This document shows positions 9,894 to 19,453 of a stretch of 20,988 bases of DNA, piece after piece. The notes below the pieces were generated by a model, which saw only the letters and a program-made list of their open reading frames with translations, did no database searches and was not told where the DNA came from. Origin of the DNA: Chara braunii (Eukaryota; Streptophyta; Charophyceae; Charales; Characeae). The DNA is taken from assembly GCA_003427395.1 (NCBI GenBank), contig BFEA01000290.1:1747602-1768589 (forward strand). The letters are read 5' to 3'. Both the position numbers and the translations under genes were made by a program. Every line of letters begins with the position of its first letter. Position 1 is the first letter of the stretch.

Positions 9894-12654
9894 CTAGTCT
9901 GCTGCCGCAGAGGTTTTGGGACAGCCCACCTCCGCATCTTCGCTGCTGCTGTCCTCGCTGGTCTCGCTCCCTGGTGCGGAGCTCAGGCTGTATGCCCCCA
10001 CGCTGCCCTCAGGTAACGAGGAGGTACCAAACCCTTCCCCTTCCGGGGAGATCCCATTATCATGATCGTAGTCGACATTGTCAGCCATGCTTCCCTCGTC
10101 ATCATCGGGTTCCACTTTGAGTGCCACGACTTTGTCTTGTAAGGAATGCTCTGTGATGAGAATCTGGGATCTGATGATGGAGGCCAGGGAATCTATCATG
10201 ACCTCTGCCTGGCACATATTACCCGCAAGTGTGTTGTAGGGCAGGGCTGTCACAGTGTTCCATGCTCTCCATACAAGTCCGTCGTGTAGTCTGGCTTTCT
10301 CGTCCAACTTTATTATAATTGGTTCAAAAGCCTTGGCTGACACAAAGTTCTGGTCCGTCCCTTTTGCGATGTCTGCTGCGGTTGACGGGATTCCGTATAC
10401 TCCTGCTGGGAATTCCGCTGAGATTCCTTACCTGATGCTTCTGGCCAGAGCTCGTTGCTCTCCCAGCATTGGGATGGTAAATGACACATCGGTAGCTACC
10501 TGCCACTCGCTGAATTTCCTTCTGTATCGGACTGGGACAAGAGGTCTAACCGCTTTGATGGTCTTACGGTCTGAAACAGCTTTCTCCGTGACGTGGGGAG
10601 CCCTGTTCTCTGTGACATTTTGGATTGCGCAGTAGTCTTTGCAGAGTTTTTGGCGGTATTCTGCATTCTGGTCGAACAGGCATTTTGTCTGCGCTGCGAC
10701 GATGGCGATCTCGCGCTTGATGGACCACTGTTCGTTAGCCTTCTCAGATGTTACAGCTTGGGCTTTCCTGATCCTCTTCTCTCGGCCCTTTGAAGGCTTC
10801 CATTTTTTGGGCATCATGTCTCTGATCGGGTCCTTGTGGGACTGTGTGTCAGCGCTGGATTCCGATTCAGATCTCCACATTTCTCTTTCCCTCTTCTTCT
10901 CGTGGTACTGGAAGGCGCCGAATTCCGACATTTCGGTTTGTTGTCTCATAATTTCGCACCTATTTTTTTTATGTTTGAATTCCAGCTACCATCGACTTGC
11001 TGTTTCTCCCTGTTTTCTCCTGGTGTTTCATGCATGCCATTCTGATGCTGAACTCCTTTTCCCTCTCATTTTTGGCTTTTTCGAGGTAATCTTTGAGCCA
11101 TTCGAGGGGGGAGTCTCCCTTGCCTTTTTGGAACACGCTGTTCACTTTTTTTGTGGGGGAGATGTCCATACCAGGGTCCTGGTCAGTTTCTGGACTAGGA
11201 TCAGTCCCCAGCTCTGTGGTGTGTGGAGTCTGTTCCCCTGAGGGGTCGTTGTCACCACTGGCTGTGTTTCCTTTCCTCTTCTTTTTCCCGCGCGGTTCAT
11301 CATTGTCTGCCTTTTGGGGGAAGGCTTGCCGCTTGAGAGAGGGGTCGGTCTGAGCGTTGCGGCCCTCAATGATGTCCTTGGCTGCATCCAGAATGCTGTT
11401 ATAGTCTTCTGTACTGTAGAAAGAGCTTGTTGTTTGCTGTCGGATTGATTCCAGGTCCCACATCAAGTCCTCGTGTTTCTTTTTTTCTTTGATCGCTCGG
11501 TAGTCGATCACTGGGTCTGAGTGAATTTTCCCTGGGATCCCGGATATCTTTTTTGCCCCCACGTGATGCCATTTGCTGTCTGAGGGAGGGAAGATGTCTG
11601 GCTGTTTGATTGATGGGGTCGTGTTGTTGTAAGTCCAGATCCATTTGGGATCTGGGATGTTGTCGTCGAAGACCCAGCCGTCGTAGTCTGGGTCATTGAC
11701 AAACCAGATTCCTTTAGCTTCTTGCGCTTTCTTCCACTTCTACTAGCATGTTTTGTCTCAGTTTCTTCTGCTCAGTGGATCGCGGGCGCTTGGGATCCAT
11801 TCCCAGGTGACCCCTGGCTCTGCATCTGAAGCAGATTGGTGATGCTTTGGTCGAGACTGTGACGGCGGTGACTTTGTCTCCGATGAGACATTGCCATTCT
11901 TCTAGGAAAATTGGGGGGTCGTCCGTCGGACCTCTAGAATGGCAGTGACTGAGTCGTAATGGGGAGCCAGGAAGTCGGGCGTTGGAAGGACCCACTTCAG
12001 GATCTTGTTAGCTGGGTATTCCACTTCCAATCGATCTTTGATCAGGGGGTGTCCTCTGGCTGGAATGTTATCGAATTGTACCCAGAACTGTTCTCTCATC
12101 AGGCGCTGTTTGTAGGAAGCAGTTGGCGATACTTCAGCTCGCTGTGCTGTTTCCGATTTCCAGCGTGACAGGGTACAGACCGAGCCGTTGCAGTTCAGCG
12201 TCTCGCATTTCTCCAGCAAGTGCATCGCTTGGTTGGCGTCTTTGAACACCACCATCATCATGGATCTGCCCAGACCTAGCAGGGAGAACTCGTGTACCTC
12301 AGTTTTGATGTTTTCCTGCTCTTGAATGGTTTTCACTATCCACTTCCTCTTTTCAACTGGGGAAAGTCTCGCTCCGGCATTGGAAAAGGAGAAAATTAGT
12401 GTGTGTTTTTCAAAGGTCGCGTCAGTGTCGGCCATCTTGTCTTTCGGATAAGCCCAAGCAGTCACTTCTTCGTCGGTATTATCCTTGATGTTCCTGACTT
12501 CGATTGTGATTTTTTCGCCCTTGATTTGTGGAGCTTCCAAGAGGAAACACAGTGTCTCGTGATCCACATTGGAGGCAATCTGGGAGGGGATTTTCGATGT
12601 AGTTGCCTTTGCTGCTGCTACCATGCTGAAACGTCGTTGGTAAGCTTGGGCCAT
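9894..12654 (-). pseudogene. LINE ORF1: large RNA-binding-type protein, decayed
   Basis: About 920 codons, larger than a typical L1 ORF1. ATG at 12654 begins MAQAYQRRFSM. Order: N-terminal RRM/DUF4283-like region with FWVQFDNIPARGHPL (about 12075), zinc knuckle CFRC-x4-H (11833-11806, last Cys position Arg), then WFVNDPDYDGWVFDD (about 11705-11660), a Lys/Glu-rich linker with SPLEWLKDYL (about 11105), a basic block ending KFSEWQVATDVSF (about 10500) and an acidic Ser/Asp-rich tail to 9894. Frame changes near 11950 and 11715 and one or more around 10960 and 10430 break it. ORF1 proteins coat LINE RNA and act as chaperones; the two domains after the knuckle are not ones I recognise, but copy C has both. 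Confidence 0.78.
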
Positions 12655-14330
12655 GTCTGCGTTTGCTGGGTGTTAGGCTGAGTGTTATGATAGTGTTTGC
12701 GCTGTACGTTTTCTTTTTTTTTACGTCTGCCTCTCGTCTATGTATTACGGTGTGATCCGCTCACTGCTTGTTTACTGATTGTTTATTGCCAGAGGGATGG
12801 GCCGCTTTTGCTTTGCATGTGCGGCCGTGAGTCAGGGTTATGTGTTCTATGCTGTTTTACGCAGATTTTCCTAGACTGCTTTGGCAGTAGCCAGTGTTAA
12901 AATCGTCATCGAAAGTTTTTTTTATTTTCTCAGATCAATTTCGTGACAGCGTGTGTACTCGGTGATTCGGTGTTGGAAAGGAAGGAGGGGAGGGGACGGC
13001 CGAGCTGGTGCAAGAGGGGAGGGGGGGGGGGGGGGGGGGGCTGATTCAGTGTTTTTGTTTTTTTGTTTTTGGCTTCTGACAGTGGGTGGTAGGTGGTAGT
13101 GGGGGGAGGAGAGTGTGCTATGCTCCCCTTTCTACGGAGTGTGTTTGCTTTATGGTGAGGGATAGTGACGTGGAGGTTAGATCTTGTGAGAAAATCGTGC
13201 GGGGGGAAGTTTGGGAGGGGGAACTTGAGTGGGGTGGGCACATGTTTGCTGTGTTGTGGGTATGATGTGGGCGAGTGGGGTTTTGAGGGGAGACAGGTGT
13301 GTGTTGAATGCAGGGTACAAGCTGGAACAGCAGGGCTGTCGAGGCGACGGGGTAGGGTCTTGTGTTGCGAGATGCGTGGGGATTGTCGGGCGAGAAAGAG
13401 AAGCAGGTTGGGAGGGACGACGGTGTTGCACTGACCAGGATGGGCTGAGGGTGTGCGGGGATCGTTGGAGATGGGGTGGGGGGGGGAGTCGTGAGAGCAG
13501 AGGGAGGGGGGAGAGACGGAGTGTGCGTAAGTGCAGAAGAGGTGGGGAGAGATGAGGCGCTTTCAGCAGAAGATGGGTTGCGGGATGATGTGAGCTTATG
13601 GTGAGCTTTATCCGGCTGTTGTTGCTGTGAAGGGGGGCCGGGAGACGGTGTGATAGGGCTTGGATCAGGGCGGGTAGGGGAGGTTAGCTGTGAGGGGCGG
13701 ATCTTGATGTTACTTGAATGGGTGAGTGTGGGGCTGGGATATCAAGGGGGGGGTAAAGATGCTCGTGTGGTGTATTGATTGTGCCTGAGGGCGGGGTGTG
13801 GGTCACCGGGAATGGGTTAGTATAGACGAGTAGGGTGGAAGTTCTCCGAAGGGGTCAGGCGGGGGAGCGGGGGGTTAGGGGGGGTTGGGGGAGGTTTGCA
13901 GGAAGGATATGGTTCGGGCTTGGTCCGGAAATACCGGGCTCATGAGACGCGTTGGGAGTCTTCTGGTAAGTGGAGAATGATCTCCTCCGTTGGTGATGGC
14001 TGCTGGCGGACCGGGTTGTCAGCCTATCCAGGGGACTGCATGCATTACTCTGAGATTGGTACTTGTCGCTGACGGCTTCGTGTTGGCGGCTGCGAGAGTG
14101 CAGGAACCTCCGCTGTCTTCCGGAAGCTTCGAGTTGGAGGCCCGTGACGTCCAGGTACGGCGGGGCGGGGGGTTCCTCTACATCTGGCGATGTAGGCTTT
14201 CACGCTTGCGAAGTTGAAGGTGCTCCCTGGTGTGGCAGGGCTCTCCTCTTGGCGATGGCGGCTTGGGAGCTCGGGAGCTCGTGGTGGTGGGAAGTTGGGT
14301 TGCAGCAGACGCCCGTGTCGAAGGGTGAGG
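12655..14330. other. G-skewed non-coding region, possible 5' leader of copy A
   Basis: The plus strand is strongly G-rich from about 12960 to 14330, with a G20 run at 13021-13040 and many GGGG blocks. On the strand of copy A this is a C-rich leader upstream of ORF1. No frame shows a domain; Gly/Arg/Trp-rich plus frames are compositional. I see no monomer repeat like that of copy C. The first 300 bp (12655-12960) are AT-richer and directly upstream of the ORF1 ATG. Confidence 0.45.
13021..13040 (+). repeat. G20 homopolymer in a G-quadruplex-prone stretch
   Basis: Twenty consecutive G, preceded by GAGGGGA and followed by many shorter G runs. It could form quadruplexes on the plus strand, and its exact length is likely unreliable in any assembly. 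Confidence 0.9.
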
Positions 14331-14455
14331 CGCGCGGTTCAAAACTTTGAACCGCTGCGCGGGCGAAAATCCGTGCGTCGGAGCTACCGCTGAAGCGCTA
14401 GCCCCTAGCGCTTGATGGTGTGAGCTAACCGGTGGCACGGTCGCGTGGATCCTCC
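14331..14455 (-). mobile_element. Palindrome-rich SINE-like block (tentative)
   Basis: It contains a 10-bp perfect inverted repeat with a 2-nt gap (14334-14343 with 14346-14355) and a 7-bp one with a 3-nt gap (14395-14401 with 14405-14411). On the minus strand, TAGCGCTTCAGCGGTAGCTC resembles a tRNA A-box and GCGGTTCAAAGTT resembles a B-box, about 40-50 nt apart. This fits a tRNA-derived SINE head in the gap between the two head-to-head LINEs. The ends are not defined. Confidence 0.35.
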
Positions 14456-14530
14456 CAGATTATCATTAGCAATTCTAATCTTGTCATTTACTAAGCATAT
14501 TGTGGACTGATAATAGACATTCTTGGGCCA

Positions 14531-15724
14531 GTACTTGATCCCCCAGTGGGGAGGGCAAACACTGCCAAATTTTATCGAGCCTCTTAATTTTATTGTGTAC
14601 GGTGACTGTCATAACATCCGATCCTCAGGAGCGGAGGGCAAATGCTGGCAAAATCTAGTTGTTTCTCTGATCTGATCGGGACCACTGGCTGAACCCTTCA
14701 TCTCCACTGTTGAAACCTTCGTTCCCCAGGTGGGGAGGGTAATGCTGCCCAGTTTCCCGCTGGCATAACTTTGCTGTCCAATATTTGAGCTCTTTGAGCA
14801 CCTTGTGTTCCGAGGCTGTTGTAACACCCGATCCCCAGGAGGAGAGGGTAAATGCTGGCAAAATTCCGTTGTTTCTCTGATCGGATCGGGACTACTGGCT
14901 GAACCCTTAAGCTTCACTGGTATACCCTGAGTTCCCTGGCTGTCATAACACCCGATCCCCAGGAGTGGAGGGTAAATGCTGGCAATATCTTGTTTTTTTC
15001 TCGGATCTGATCGGGACGTCTGGCTCAACCCTTCATCTCCACTGTAATAACCTCCGTTCCCCAGGCGGGGAGGGTAATGCTGCCTTTTTTCATGGGCAAA
15101 ACTCGCTGCCAACTTTTGGGCCCCTTGAGTACCTTGAGTACCTTGAGTACAGTGGCTGTTGTAACACCCGATCCCCAGGAGGGGAGGGTAAATGCTGGCA
15201 AAATCTCGTTGTTTCTCTGATCTTATCGAGACTTCTGGCTGAGCCCTGCATCTCCACCGGTACAACTTTCGTTCCCCAGGTGGGGAGGGAAAATGCTGCC
15301 CAATTTCCCGCTGGCAAATTTTGATGCTAAATTTTTGAACACCTTGATTAACTTGTTTACCCTGACTGTCCTAATACCCGATCCCCAGGAGGGGAGGGTA
15401 AATGCTTGCAAATCTCATTGTTTCTCTGATCTGATTGGGACCTCTGGCTGAATCCTTCATCTATACCAGTACAATTTTCGCTCCCCAGGTGGGGAGGGCA
15501 AATGCTGCCCGACTTCCCGCAGGCAAAAATTTTCTTATCTTCTGAACTGAGCGTGACCGCTGACTGGATGAACTCAGGCTGAATCATCCATCCCCTCTGA
15601 TATAAATCGCGTTCCCGAGGTGGGGAGGGTAAATGCTGCCCAATTCCCCGTAGCTTGAGTTTCCCCTTCAGTGAGAAGCTAATCTCAGTACGCGGCCATA
15701 GGTCATTCATTCCCCAGTCTCATA
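14531..15724 (+). promoter_or_regulatory. Tandem 5' UTR monomer array of LINE copy C
   Basis: Eleven copies of a core like GATCCCCAGGAGGGGAGGGT or GTTCCCCAGGTGGGGAGGGT, each followed by AAATGCTGsC. They begin near 14537, 14620, 14721, 14830, 14954, 15056, 15170, 15271, 15380, 15480 and 15611, spaced 83-131 bp. Two half-unit types alternate. Type A continues CAAAATCTCGTTGTTTCTCTG then a GATCGGGAC block; type B continues with a TTTCCCGCTGGCAAA-like block. The array ends just before the ORF1 ATG at 15725. Its position and orientation match LINEs that carry promoter monomers upstream of ORF1 (mouse L1 is the known model). Repeat and position are seen; promoter role is inferred. Confidence 0.72.
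15124..15150 (+). repeat. 9-bp unit in three perfect tandem copies
   Basis: CTTGAGTAC occurs at 15124-15132, 15133-15141 and 15142-15150, inside one B-type half-monomer. Other B units have a single CTTGAG-like or CTTG-like copy here, so it is a local slippage expansion. Confidence 0.95.
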
Positions 15725-17959
15725 ATGGCGGCCACATTTGCAGAGGTAGTCGCAAAAGGGACTAGCTTAGCCATCAAGGAAGATAATCCACCAGTCACAC
15801 CAGGAAAACCTGACCCGGCGAAAATGACAGATTCATCCCAGGTACAAGCAAACTCAAATTCGCAAAACTCACAACGCGATCAGACCGCGGCAAGTACAAG
15901 CTCAAGTTCTCTGAGTCAGAGAGCCATAGTCTCCTCATTGCAAGCACAAGAACCAAGGCAACATCATAAAGGAAACTATCCCTACAGGACAGGGTAAAGA
16001 ACAAACAGTAGAGATCTGGGAATACCTAGAAGAGGACGAGTCCACCTGCAACGAAGTCTTCGAAAATCATGTTGTGTTATTCAATTTCCCTAAAAAATGT
16101 TCAGACATGTCACCTAATGAAAAACGCACATGGGTACGTGACATCCTGCGCTCGCTGGAAAAGATTCCAAGAACAGAGCCTGACGTCACCTACCACAAGC
16201 GAACCAAGAACACCGTTATGATTGTAACCCCGGACAGGGCTCACGCTCGCTACCTCATCTCCCTCAACAGCCTGAAGTGCAAGAAGGGAGTAGTTACAGT
16301 CACGGACTCGAAAGCGAGAAGAGCCCCACAACCGGATGCATCACGCCACAGGCAGATTATCCTGTGAAATAATTTATGGGTTCAGTTTGACAACATTTCA
16401 GAGGGTTTACACAACTTCGTTGAGAGAAGACTTGCTGAGGCATATCCAACAACCCAACCCTGGAGTGGTTTTCATCAGACCCAATTTTCTCCCTCCTAAT
16501 TAAGACTCCAGGATTGCGTGTTTGCAAACAACCTCAGGTATCCCCCGGCAATTCCTAGACTCCTACTTGTTAAAAAAGAATGGACAAAAACTCACGATTT
16601 TTCCGTCCACAAAATACCAACCCCCGATATTTCAAATGTATGGTAAAGGGTCACCTGGGCACAAACAGGAACTGCCCCCTTAACAAGGACAAAGCGGGCA
16701 AACCAGGGCAGATCCAAGCCAATCTGGTCGAATGTGAGGAAAAGGCAGGATTGTGGTTCGTCAATGNCCCCGCCTATAGGGGGTGGGTCTTCGACGACAC
16801 ATTGGACGCACCTAAATGGGTTTGGGTCATGAAGGGGGAACCAACGGTTCAACCCGATATCTAACCCCCCCATGTGGGAGCGAATGGCATAAGAAAGGCT
16901 CCAAAAGAATCGAAGATAAAGATGGAGGCTTTCTAAAAAAAACAGATCCTGGACGTGCAAAGTGTGATGGAAGACAAACACCGTAGAGACACCCTGCAAG
17001 AACTCATTAAGATTGGAACCTCAACAGAGAAAGCCTATGTTGAAAACCTGCAGGCCAAAGGGAAGTTGTGGATGGCTGAAAAGGAACTTGCAAGCCAACA
17101 TAATCAAGCAGGAAGTCAGGGAGGGAACTCTCAGACGGAGCAAACAAAACCGCTCAAAAGGAAGGTTGATCAAACAGCTCCCTCATCACCGGCGGGCAAT
17201 ACGTCTACACGCAAGATCGGCAGAGTGGAAGACAGTCACACAAGCGCAGGCAACAAGGACGAAGCAACAGACTCAATGGACCTCTCAAAAGCTGACACAC
17301 AAGGAACAACAAATGCAGAAAATGAGGAGGACTTGAAGAAGGGTAAGGAAGTTGAGACAGAGGGGAGCACTAGCGAAATGGACAAAGATAAGCCAGACAA
17401 AGATGATGAACAGGGCGAACGTAGTGAAGGAGAAGAGGAAGAATAAGCGGATGGAGAAGAGGACAGGATGCCACAAAGTTCCAAAGGAGGCAGCTCCGCA
17501 CCAACGGGTGAGTCAGAATCACACGAGGATGGACAAGAAGAAGGGGAAGACAAAGAAGGAAAGGATCTACAGTGGTTGAATGAGTATGTCCAAGAACTAG
17601 AGAGGAAAAGGGAAGTGGAATTCAAAATAAGCATTGCCCACAAAAAACACCTCTTCAACCTACAAAACATCGACCATGATAAGCAAACAACAATCAACAG
17701 TTTTCACACTCAAAATCAATATGAGGTCCTCGAGAAAGAGAACGGACTGTCCAACTTCTTTGCAGAAAGACATAGAATGTCTGAGACCTCGTCCCAAAAC
17801 CACAATGTTACCTGTACACATGGCCAAAATCTTACACAACAGCAACCAGCGGGAGGCGGGCCAAAAGGGCGAAGGGTCCCAAAGGCAGATCCCAGGGCAA
17901 CACACTGACCATCGCAGGGGAAGAGATCCAACTCAGCACAAAGGAGGATTTGGACAGAC

Positions 17960-18097
17960 TTTTTTTTTTTTTTTTTTTTCTTAACACTCACAAGGCACAG
18001 CTAGGGGTAATGGTGAAAGCATATACCCCTAGCTATCCTTGCATGTGACTCCAGTCTATTGGTGGGGAGCATCACCTGCTGGAAACCAGGTCCAGAC
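17960..18097 (-). mobile_element. Short poly-A retroposon (SINE-type) inserted in LINE ORF1
   Basis: The insert is T20 (17960-17979) followed by about 113 bp and flanked by CAGAC at 17955-17959 and 18093-18097. Removing 138 bp makes the reading GAT TTG GAC AGA CAA TCT GAA, which joins the open frames on each side without a shift, so this is a true insertion. Read on the minus strand it ends in poly-A. It carries the 17-mer also found at 1883-1899 and a hairpin at 17999-18034. The 5-bp duplication is short for LINE-mediated insertion, so the true TSD may have decayed. Confidence 0.65.
17999..18034. repeat. 11-bp perfect inverted repeat inside the inserted retroposon
   Basis: AGCTAGGGGTA at 17999-18009 pairs perfectly with TACCCCTAGCT at 18024-18034 across a 14-nt loop. 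It lies near the poly-A end of the retroposon. It would fold as a stable RNA hairpin on either strand. Confidence 0.95.
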
Positions 18098-18972
18098 AAT
18101 CTGAAATTCTCAAAGCCCAAATCACAGTTCTCAAGGATCAGAACAGAGGTACAACAAAAGGCACAATCAACCTGCAAATCCTATCGGCACGCGAAAGCAC
18201 AGAAATCTTCACAGCAGCTAGACTAGAAGCCAAAGAAGACTGCAAAAAAAGGATAGTGATCCTATACAGATGGAACAAAACTCACAAAGACTGGGAAGTA
18301 GCAGTCAACAAGGATTGGTCTCTAAAAGCACTAGCCAAAACTTCTGAGAGAGTGATGTCACCTGAAGTGTCAGAGACTGCCCACCTGGTTCAGTCCTTCA
18401 GGGGGTATCATGACAAGTGAGTTGAGACTTTTCATGGCCCGGTACTCGATGGAAGCTCACCTTTACAATCACCGCACATGGAAACCATGGAAGATGCTAA
18501 GGGCAATCCCGCATGGACTCATGGGAGGAGAAGCCCCTGCAGAAAGGGCTGAATTGCAGCCTCAATAGTTGAGGTGCATGCCGTCTTTGCGGGAGAGGAG
18601 GAACACTTGCAGGAAATCCTGGCATCAACAGCACGCAAAACAATGTCACGCCAGAATCAGCAGGCCAGCATCACTCTCAACTAGTGAAAACACCAAGTGT
18701 CTCCAAGCCAACCCTACATAGCACACCATGGTATTCCCATCGTCGCAAGCCCAAGCACAGGACCCACAAGCTACCAAAAGATACACCCTAAAACCCAGTG
18801 AGCCTGAGCTAACGGTAATGTCATGGAATGTTAATGGATTGGCTACAATTTTATCCAACACACAAAATGGGACAACATGACCAAATATCTCACGTAATTT
18901 ACCAAAAATCCTCCAGACATAGTATGCCTCCAATAAACCCATCTGACATACTCCTTTGAGCACAAGACGATG

Positions 18973-19032
18973 ATTAAGAAAATCCTAACAAGATTAAAAT
19001 ATATTAAGAAAATCCTAACAAGATTAAAATAT
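18973..19032 (+). repeat. 30-bp perfect tandem duplication in ORF2
   Basis: The unit beginning ATTAAGAAAATCC occurs twice back to back (18973-19002 and 19003-19032). It is exactly ten codons, so frame is kept and the peptide reads KKILTRLKYI-KKILTRLKYV. Copy A lacks it. Confidence 0.95.
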
Positions 19033-19453
19033 GTCCAGACAGGGTATTGGGCCATGTCCTCAAGGACAGGCTCATCAGGCACAACTATTCTCTAGCATCA
19101 AAACTCAAAAGCAGCAAAATCACTCAACATATCAGAAGTTAGAATGGATGAAGAAAAAGGAAGATGGATAGAAACACACTTCACCTACAGAGAAGAAAAC
19201 TTTCAACTAATAAATGTCTACGGCCCTAATGATCCCACCCAAAGACAAGCTTTCATACATAACATAGCAGCTAGATGCAATACCCCAAAACACCTCATAT
19301 TGGTAGAAGATTGGAACACCACCTTAGACCCAGTCAAAGATAGAATCTCTTCTTCACAAAGAGGTAGGGAAGACACTTTTTTCAGAGGCACAAGTAATAC
19401 AAGCACTGATGATAGAGAGAGATCTAATAGAACTGCTCCCACCTGATCTAAGA

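Larger units (their letters stand above)
5015..12700 (-). mobile_element. LINE copy A, near full length, L1/Tx1-like, inactive
   Basis: A long non-LTR retrotransposon on the minus strand. In element order it has ORF1 (12654-9894), a spacer of about 165 bp, ORF2 (9728-5391), a 3' UTR (5390-5015) and an (AAT)n tail. ORF2 has the APE endonuclease, RT and C-terminal zinc-knuckle order of the L1/Tx1 branch; there is no RNase H. The 5' limit is uncertain: the G-skewed plus-strand sequence beyond 12655 may be its leader. Several frameshifts, stops and altered RT catalytic residues mean it cannot move by itself. It lies head-to-head with copy C. Confidence 0.88.
15725..18684 (+). pseudogene. LINE ORF1 of copy C, decayed
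   Basis: ATG at 15725 begins MAATFAEVVAKGTSLA, followed by a Ser/Gln-rich N-terminus to about 15960, where the frame shifts. Regions aligning with copy A: VLFNFPKKCSDMSPNEKRTW (about 16070), LWVQFDNISEG (about 16376, after a stop), a zinc knuckle at 16628-16675, WFVNxPAYRGWVFDD (about 16753-16797, N base at 16767), a Lys/Glu/Asp-rich linker, LQWLNEYVQELERKREVEF (about 17569), a basic stretch with THKDWEVAVNKDWSL (18271-18315), and RTWKPWKMLRAIPHG (about 18475). It ends at TAG 18682-18684. Damage: several frame changes, stops, a lost first knuckle Cys (Tyr at 16628-16630) and a retroposon insertion at 17960-18097. Sharing the whole order with copy A shows it was once one long protein. Confidence 0.75.

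Noticed and set aside
5015-12654. Endogenous retrovirus or LTR retrotransposon
   Set aside because: There is an APE endonuclease, LINE-type RT and (AAT)n tail; no LTR, protease, integrase or RNase H is seen.
13868-13900. Telomere-like GGGTTAGGG
   Set aside because: A single occurrence in generally G-rich DNA with irregular G runs; no tandem hexamer array.
14609-15710. Minus-strand frames through the monomer array
   Set aside because: They repeat the peptide FCQHLPSPPGDRVL because the DNA is repeated; no start or domain, and they run opposite to the ORF1 they precede.
14531-15724. CRISPR-like array
   Set aside because: The repeats are 100-bp-scale diverged monomers without short constant repeats or unique spacers, in a eukaryotic LINE context.
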